From the NCBI RefSeq assembly GCF_012926505.1, contig NZ_JABBNT010000001.1, positions 434,001 through 498,000 of the forward strand: a DNA stretch of 64,000 nucleotides. Reading direction: 5' to 3'. The DNA comes from Pacificispira spongiicola. GTDB taxonomy: Bacteria > Pseudomonadota > Alphaproteobacteria > UBA8366 > Aestuariispiraceae. The notes beneath the pieces are model-generated. The model was not told the DNA's origin. It did not search any database and saw only the letters and a program-made list of their open reading frames with translations. Below are positions 59,341 through 64,000 of this stretch, piece by piece. Both the position numbers and the translations under genes were made by a program. The first letter of the stretch is position 1. Every line of letters begins with the position of its first letter.

Positions 59341-60810
59341 ATGAAACGCACGATCACAGGTTTACGCATCCGCGAGCGCCGCCGGGAACTGGGATTGAAG
59401 CAAGTCGACCTCGCCAAGCGGGTCGGCATCTCGCCCGCTTACCTCAATCACATCGAACGCAACCGGCGCACGATCGGCGGCGGATTGCTTGTAAAGATCG
59501 GCCGGGAATTGGACCTGAGCCTGGAACAGTTGGACGGGTCCGCCGAACGCCGTTTGCACAATGTGCTGGTCGACCTTGCAACCGATCCGGACCTCGGCAA
59601 GGGGCAGGTCGATCAGACCAGCGTGGATGAATTCATCGCGCGGTTTCCCGGTTGGGCCCGTCTTGCCGTATCCGCCTATCGTGGATTGCGCGGGGCGAAG
59701 GCGGAGTCGGACCGCCTGCGCGACCGTCTGGCCCACGACCCGGCCTTGGCGGAGGCCGTGCATGCCATGCTGACCGAAATCACGACCCTGCGGTCGATCG
59801 CGGAAATTCTCGACACCACCCAGGATATCGAACCGGACCGCCAGCGCCGGTTCCAGAACATCCTGCACGACCAGTCCCGGCAATTGTCGCAGACAGGGTC
59901 GTCCCTGGCCGCCTATTTCGACGAGGCGGTCGAAGACCGACGGCACGTTTCCGCGGAATCCGATGCGGAAGAAATTTTCTATCGCCATCGGACGGAGGCC
60001 ATGACCGCCATCCGCAAATCCGCCGCGACCCTGCACAAGGCCTTGTCCGGGGATGGGCGGGACCTGGAAGACGCGTTACTGCGTACCCTGCCCGGCCTGT
60101 CTCAACGCCCGAATATTCGCGACTTCTATACCTTGGCACGCGGCGAACGGATCGACGCGATGCTGACGCATCTGCTGACCTATCGGGAACCCCCGGAGTT
60201 CTCGGTCCTGATCGACGACATCGTCGATCGAGACGATGCCCATGGCGACGTGGCCGGGATCGCGGTTCGCCTTCGGGAAATCCTGCGCCGGACCGTCGCC
60301 GATGAAATCCGCATGCCCTTGGACCGGTTCGCCGTTATGGGGGAAGGCTGCGATTGGGATATCGACACCCTGGCGCGGGCTTGCGACGACGATTCCGGCC
60401 TTGCCTGCCGCCGCCTGTCCCTGGCCGTCCTGTCCGGCGGCATCGCGGCCGCCCATGTCGAAATAGACCTGTCCGGCGCGGTTCTGCATCGCGGCGGGTC
60501 GCTGGACCTGCTGGGCCGTATCCGCGACATCGAATGCCCGTTGTGGCCGGTGCATGAAGCCGGGCCGGACCGTGCCGCGCCGGTAGTGAAATCGGTGCGC
60601 CTCTCGGACGGCGAATTCCGGGTTGCGATCGCGGTCGGGCAACGGCGCAGCCCCCGGGCGAACATGATCGTGATGAGCCCGGAAACGGCAGAAAAGACAG
60701 TCTATAAGGCGATGCGCGGCGCAGCGGCGACAGATGTCGGCCCGTCCTGCCGCCTATGCGCCCATATCGGCTGTCGCTGGCGACGGGAGGAAGCGATCGT
60801 CTATCGCTAG
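59341..60810 (+). CDS. ScfR/RamB-type XRE regulator of short-chain acyl metabolism
   Basis: This 489-residue regulator has an N-terminal XRE helix-turn-helix (residues 8-62; GLKQVDLAKRVGISPAYLNHIE), a long helical middle and a C-terminal domain with GEGCDWDIDTLARAC and a Cys cluster (Cys470, Cys473, Cys478 in SCRLCAHIGCRWR). This layout matches the short-chain fatty acyl regulators that control glyoxylate or methylcitrate genes in other bacteria. It probably senses an acyl-CoA. It stands beside a response regulator and a CrbS-like kinase, which would sense acetate-like signals. Confidence 0.85.
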   Translation: MKRTITGLRIRERRRELGLKQVDLAKRVGISPAYLNHIERNRRTIGGGLLVKIGRELDLSLEQLDGSAERRLHNVLVDLATDPDLGKGQVDQTSVDEFIARFPGWARLAVSAYRGLRGAKAESDRLRDRLAHDPALAEAVHAMLTEITTLRSIAEILDTTQDIEPDRQRRFQNILHDQSRQLSQTGSSLAAYFDEAVEDRRHVSAESDAEEIFYRHRTEAMTAIRKSAATLHKALSGDGRDLEDALLRTLPGLSQRPNIRDFYTLARGERIDAMLTHLLTYREPPEFSVLIDDIVDRDDAHGDVAGIAVRLREILRRTVADEIRMPLDRFAVMGEGCDWDIDTLARACDDDSGLACRRLSLAVLSGGIAAAHVEIDLSGAVLHRGGSLDLLGRIRDIECPLWPVHEAGPDRAAPVVKSVRLSDGEFRVAIAVGQRRSPRANMIVMSPETAEKTVYKAMRGAAATDVGPSCRLCAHIGCRWRREEAIVYR

Positions 60811-60910
60811 AACACGAGTGTTTCCAAGCGAAGGCAAGTCCGGGTAAGCTACGGCAAAATAAGCGCTGCCATAAAAAACAGGCGTGCAACACCTTGGGGG
60901 AGAGGCATTC

Positions 60911-61276
60911 ATGACGGTCAGGGTTATGATCGTTGAAGACGAACCGTATATCGTCGAGTCCCTGGAATTCCTGCTGTCGCGGGACGGATTTCGGGTGACG
61001 TCCCAATCGGACGGGGATCAGGCGATGCGCGACATCCTGAACGACCCGCCGGACGTCCTTGTTCTGGACGCCATGCTGCCCGGCCGATCAGGCTTCGACA
61101 TTCTGCGGGAAGTCCGCAACACACCGGCGGTGCAGTCGCTGCCGATTCTGATGCTGACCGCGAAAGGTCAGCAAAGCGCCGCCGAGGACGCCAAGAAAAG
61201 CGGTGTCAGCCTGTTCATGACCAAACCGTTTTCGAATGCCGAACTGGTGGACGCGGTGCGGCGTCTGGCGTCATGA
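60911..61276 (+). CDS. Single-domain response regulator
   Basis: This 121-residue CheY-like receiver has the acidic pocket Glu9/Asp10, phosphoacceptor Asp53 (VLVLDAMLPG), Thr83 and Lys105 (MTKPFSNAEL). It has no output domain, so it must signal through another protein or act as a phosphate sink. The partner kinase is almost certainly the SSS-type kinase two genes on. I chose the ATG at 60911, which has GGGGGAG upstream. Its stop overlaps the next start by four bases. Confidence 0.9.
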   Translation: MTVRVMIVEDEPYIVESLEFLLSRDGFRVTSQSDGDQAMRDILNDPPDVLVLDAMLPGRSGFDILREVRNTPAVQSLPILMLTAKGQQSAAEDAKKSGVSLFMTKPFSNAELVDAVRRLAS

Positions 61277-61572
61277 ATCCCCCCGGCCATCCATTGAAAG
61301 ACCGCGCGGCGACCGGTCCCGTCTCCAAGGAAGCGAAAGTTCCCGGCGTAAAAGGTCACCGTGACCCGTCCAAACTGCGCGACGCGGCGTTGATTCTGCC
61401 GATTGCCGGTATCCTGTTGTTGATGCCGCCCATTCTGTCCCTGTTTGAGACGGACGACCCCGATGCCGGGGGACCGCCGGTGGCGATCTATGTCTTCGGG
61501 GTCTGGGCCTTGCTGATCTGTTGTTCGTTCTGGCTGTCCAGACGCCTGTACCGGGATAGCGACGACCGATGA
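61273..61572 (+). CDS. Small two-helix membrane protein
   Basis: This 99-residue protein has a charged N-terminal tail, two hydrophobic helices (about residues 37-58 and 69-88) and a short Arg/Asp-rich C-terminus. I do not recognise a family. It lies between the response regulator and the SSS-type kinase, overlapping both neighbours by four bases, so all three are made together. A role as a helper or small subunit for the transporter-like sensor is inferred from place only. Confidence 0.75.
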   Translation: MNPPGHPLKDRAATGPVSKEAKVPGVKGHRDPSKLRDAALILPIAGILLLMPPILSLFETDDPDAGGPPVAIYVFGVWALLICCSFWLSRRLYRDSDDR

Positions 61573-64000
61573 TCAGTGCCAATCTGATCGTTTTCATATC
61601 GCTGTTTTACGTGGCGCTGCTGTTCGGCGTCGCCTGGTATGGGGACCGTCAGGCGAAACAGGGCGGCGGCGCGTGGCTGCGGTCCCCCATCACCTACACC
61701 TTGTCGCTGTCCGTCTATTGTACCGGTTGGACCTTTTACGGCGCCGTCGGGTCCGCGGTGCGCAACGGGCTGGAATTCGCGACGATCTATCTGGGGCCGA
61801 CACTGGTTTTCATCGGCTGGTGGTGGTTCATCCGCAAGGTCGTGCGGATCGGGCGGAATCACCGCATCACCTCCATCGCCGACATGCTGTCCTCCCGGTT
61901 CGGGAAATCGAACACCGTCGCCGTCGTCGCGACCATCGCCGCCGTCATCGCCGCGACGCCCTATATCGCGCTGCAACTGCAATCGGTGACGCTCAGCTTC
62001 GAAGCCATCGTCGGCGGCAGCGAACGGCTGGACACGACCGTCGCCTTCTGGGCGGCGACCGGCATGGCCGCCTTCACGATCTTGTTCGGCACCCGCTCCC
62101 TGGATGAAAACGAACGGCATTACGGCGTCGTCGCCGCCATCGCGGCGGAAGCGGTGATCAAGCTGATCGCCTTGATCGCCGTCGGTCTGTTCGCGATTTA
62201 CGGCATTTCCGGCGGCCTTCAGGATGTCGTCGACAATGCCGCCCGCGCCCTGCCCAGCCTTCAGGAAATATCGCCGCCGCGCTGGGTGACGCTACTGTTC
62301 CTCGCCGGGGCAGCGATCATCTGTCTGCCGCGCCAGTTCCATGTGACCGTCGTCGAAAACTCCAGCGAACGGCATGTCGCGACGGCGTCCTGGTTGTTTC
62401 CCTGCTATCTGTTCCTGACATCGATCTTCGTGCTGCCGATCGCCATCGCGGGCACCAGCACCATGCCCGCCGGGTCGAACCCGGACCTTTTCGTCCTGAC
62501 GCTGCCCTTGTCCAACGACAATGACGCACTGGCGATCTTCGCCTTTATCGGCGGGTTCAGTTCGGCGACCTCCATGGTCATCGTGTCGACCATCGCCCTG
62601 TCGACCATGGTGTCCAACCATATCGTCGCCCCGCTTTCCATGTGGTTCCTGTCGCAGCAAGGAACGGGGCGCAGCGGCGATGTCCTGCGCGTCCTGTTGA
62701 ACACGCGCCGTATTTCCATCGGCTTGATCCTGACACTGGGCTTCGTCTATTTCCGTTTTACCGGCGGGTCGGACGCCCTGGCCTCCATCGGCTTGATCGC
62801 CTTTTGCGGCGTAGCGCAATTTTTGCCCAGCCTCGTCGCCGGGGTCACCTGGCAGGGCGCCACACGATCCGGCGCCCTGGCCGGATTGATCGGCGGCTTC
62901 CTGGTCTGGTGCTACACGTTGCTGCTGCCCAGTTTCGAAGGTACCTTGATCATGTCGGCCGACGCCGTCGCCCATGGTCCCTTCGGCATCGAAATGCTGA
63001 AGCCCCAGGGCCTGTTCGGGGCGCAGGATATCGACCCGCTGGTCCATGCGACGGTCTGGAGCATCGGGCTGAATACCGTGCTGTTGATCCTGGTCTCACT
63101 GGCGACACGGCAAAGTATCCTGGAACGCCTGCAAAGCGCGTTGTTCGTCAATGCCTTCCGGTCGGAACCGGCCTATGCAATGGGTCTTGTGCAACGGTCG
63201 GCGGCCAGTGAGGACCTGTTCATTCTGGCGCAGCGTATCCTGGGCGCCGGAACGGCCAAGACCATGTTCGACAGTGCCGCGCGGGAACAGGGGAAGCTAA
63301 CCGGCCTGCCGGATGCGACACCCAACTTCATCTCGCGCCTGGAACAGGAACTGGCGGGGTCGGTCGGCGCGGCATCCGCCCATGCCATGGTGAATCAGAC
63401 ATCCGGCGGCGGGACGATTTCCCTGGATGCGCTGATGGAAATCGCGGACGAAGCCGCGCGCCTGATGGCGACGACAAAGGCCCTGGAACTGAAAAGTCAG
63501 GAAGCGGAACGCACGGCGGCCCAGTTGCGCGCCGCGAACCAGCGCCTGCGCCTGTTGGATTCGCAAAAGGACGAATTTCTGTCCCAGGTCAGCCACGAAT
63601 TGCGCACCCCCATGGCGTCGATCCGATCCTTCGCTGAAATCCTGGAAAGCACCCCGGAACTGGACGATGCCTCACGCGGTCGGTTTGCCGGGATCATCCA
63701 GTCGGAAAGCGTGCGCCTGACGCGTCTGTTGAACGACATCCTGGACCTGAAGTTCCTGGAAGACGACGCCCAACGGATCCCCAGTCACGCCATCGACGCG
63801 GAACGATCGGTCGATAAGGCGCTGGAAGTCACGGAAGGCACCCTGGCCGACAGTCCGGCCCGTATCGTTCAGGGCCGTCGATGCGGTCAGGCGCAGGTCT
63901 ATGCGAATTCCGACCGCCTGGCCCAAGTGTTCATCAACCTGCTGTCCAATGCGATCCAGCACAATGCTTCCGATACACCGGTGATCACCGTCGAAACCCG
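61569..64000 (+). CDS. SSS-STAC sensor histidine kinase (CrbS-like), 3' truncated
   Basis: Starting with ATG at 61569 (overlapping the previous stop), at least 810 codons remain open to the window end. About 500 residues form a sodium:solute symporter (SLC5) domain with many helices. A STAC-like segment follows (SEDLFILAQRILGAGTAK; FISRLEQELAGSVGAASAH), then a coiled coil, the H-box SQVSHELRTPMASIRSF (His676) and the N-box FINLLSNAIQHN (Asn794). The end of the ATPase domain lies beyond the window. CrbS-type kinases act in acetate sensing in gammaproteobacteria, and a similar short-chain acid signal is probable here. Confidence 0.9.
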   Translation, partial: MISANLIVFISLFYVALLFGVAWYGDRQAKQGGGAWLRSPITYTLSLSVYCTGWTFYGAVGSAVRNGLEFATIYLGPTLVFIGWWWFIRKVVRIGRNHRITSIADMLSSRFGKSNTVAVVATIAAVIAATPYIALQLQSVTLSFEAIVGGSERLDTTVAFWAATGMAAFTILFGTRSLDENERHYGVVAAIAAEAVIKLIALIAVGLFAIYGISGGLQDVVDNAARALPSLQEISPPRWVTLLFLAGAAIICLPRQFHVTVVENSSERHVATASWLFPCYLFLTSIFVLPIAIAGTSTMPAGSNPDLFVLTLPLSNDNDALAIFAFIGGFSSATSMVIVSTIALSTMVSNHIVAPLSMWFLSQQGTGRSGDVLRVLLNTRRISIGLILTLGFVYFRFTGGSDALASIGLIAFCGVAQFLPSLVAGVTWQGATRSGALAGLIGGFLVWCYTLLLPSFEGTLIMSADAVAHGPFGIEMLKPQGLFGAQDIDPLVHATVWSIGLNTVLLILVSLATRQSILERLQSALFVNAFRSEPAYAMGLVQRSAASEDLFILAQRILGAGTAKTMFDSAAREQGKLTGLPDATPNFISRLEQELAGSVGAASAHAMVNQTSGGGTISLDALMEIADEAARLMATTKALELKSQEAERTAAQLRAANQRLRLLDSQKDEFLSQVSHELRTPMASIRSFAEILESTPELDDASRGRFAGIIQSESVRLTRLLNDILDLKFLEDDAQRIPSHAIDAERSVDKALEVTEGTLADSPARIVQGRRCGQAQVYANSDRLAQVFINLLSNAIQHNASDTPVITVET

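Noticed and set aside
1-64000. CRISPR arrays, tRNA or rRNA genes, insertion sequences, phage genes, replication origin
   Set aside because: No regular direct repeats, tRNA-like cloverleaf, rRNA segment, transposase or integrase was seen on reading; a dedicated RNA search was not possible.

Overview
The window is high-GC DNA that is almost entirely coding. It carries lgt-midA-pgeF, ubiK, an ectABC-ask set, an AcrAB-type RND pump, TRAP and branched-chain-type ABC transporters, and an XRE regulator of the ScfR/RamB type. This mix fits a free-living, probably marine or halotolerant alphaproteobacterium of Rhodospirillales-like type; that placement is inferred from gene content. I saw no rRNA, tRNA, CRISPR array, insertion sequence or prophage. 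Both ends cut a gene: ispE on the left and a transporter-linked histidine kinase on the right.

Layout. 0-1.7 kb: the end of ispE and a peptidoglycan-binding, GH46-like protein. 1.6-5.7 kb: a DddP-type DMSP lyase candidate, divergent from an FAD/GcvT (dimethylglycine dehydrogenase-like) enzyme. 5.7-7.7 kb: small accessory genes (hypothetical, VOC, FkbM methyltransferase). 7.7-13.5 kb: a tightly packed minus-strand unit hldD-lgt-midA-pgeF-M24 protein-lipoprotein. 13.6-14.9 kb: ubiK, a cupin and a DUF1801-like gene. 14.9-16.1 kb: one gene of atypical composition. 16.1-19.4 kb: a fused 2-oxoacid dehydrogenase E1 with a malonyltransferase-like acyltransferase. 19.4-27.3 kb: a nucleoside uptake and salvage operon (PfkB kinase, nucleoside hydrolase, 2OG/Fe(II) oxygenase, BMP-type ABC transporter, cytidine deaminase). 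27.3-31.8 kb: ectoine synthesis with a divergent EctR-like MarR regulator. 31.8-37 kb: a TetR regulator and an RND pump. 37.1-40.5 kb: a gentisate catabolic set (isomerase, MarR, gentisate dioxygenase, FAH-family hydrolase). 40.6-47 kb: a DctB/DctD-like two-component system with its DctPQM transporter. 47-53.7 kb: a transglutaminase/ATP-grasp/alpha-E amidoligase cluster. 53.8-59.1 kb: an ABC uptake operon of the branched-chain amino acid type. 59.3-64 kb: an ScfR-like regulator, a single-domain response regulator, a small membrane protein and a CrbS-like SSS-STAC histidine kinase.

Together the genes describe an organism that makes ectoine, probably cleaves DMSP and oxidises methylated amines, scavenges nucleosides, dicarboxylate-like acids and amino acids, and degrades gentisate. 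The points most worth testing are these: the putative oxidative nucleoside-salvage operon; a DctD-like regulator that has lost the sigma-54 GAFTGA loop; a thrice-repeated 13-bp motif at the ectoine promoter; the DddP-like enzyme with every active-site residue at a constant offset; the fused E1/acyltransferase pair; and a second M24-fold protein with no metal ligands.
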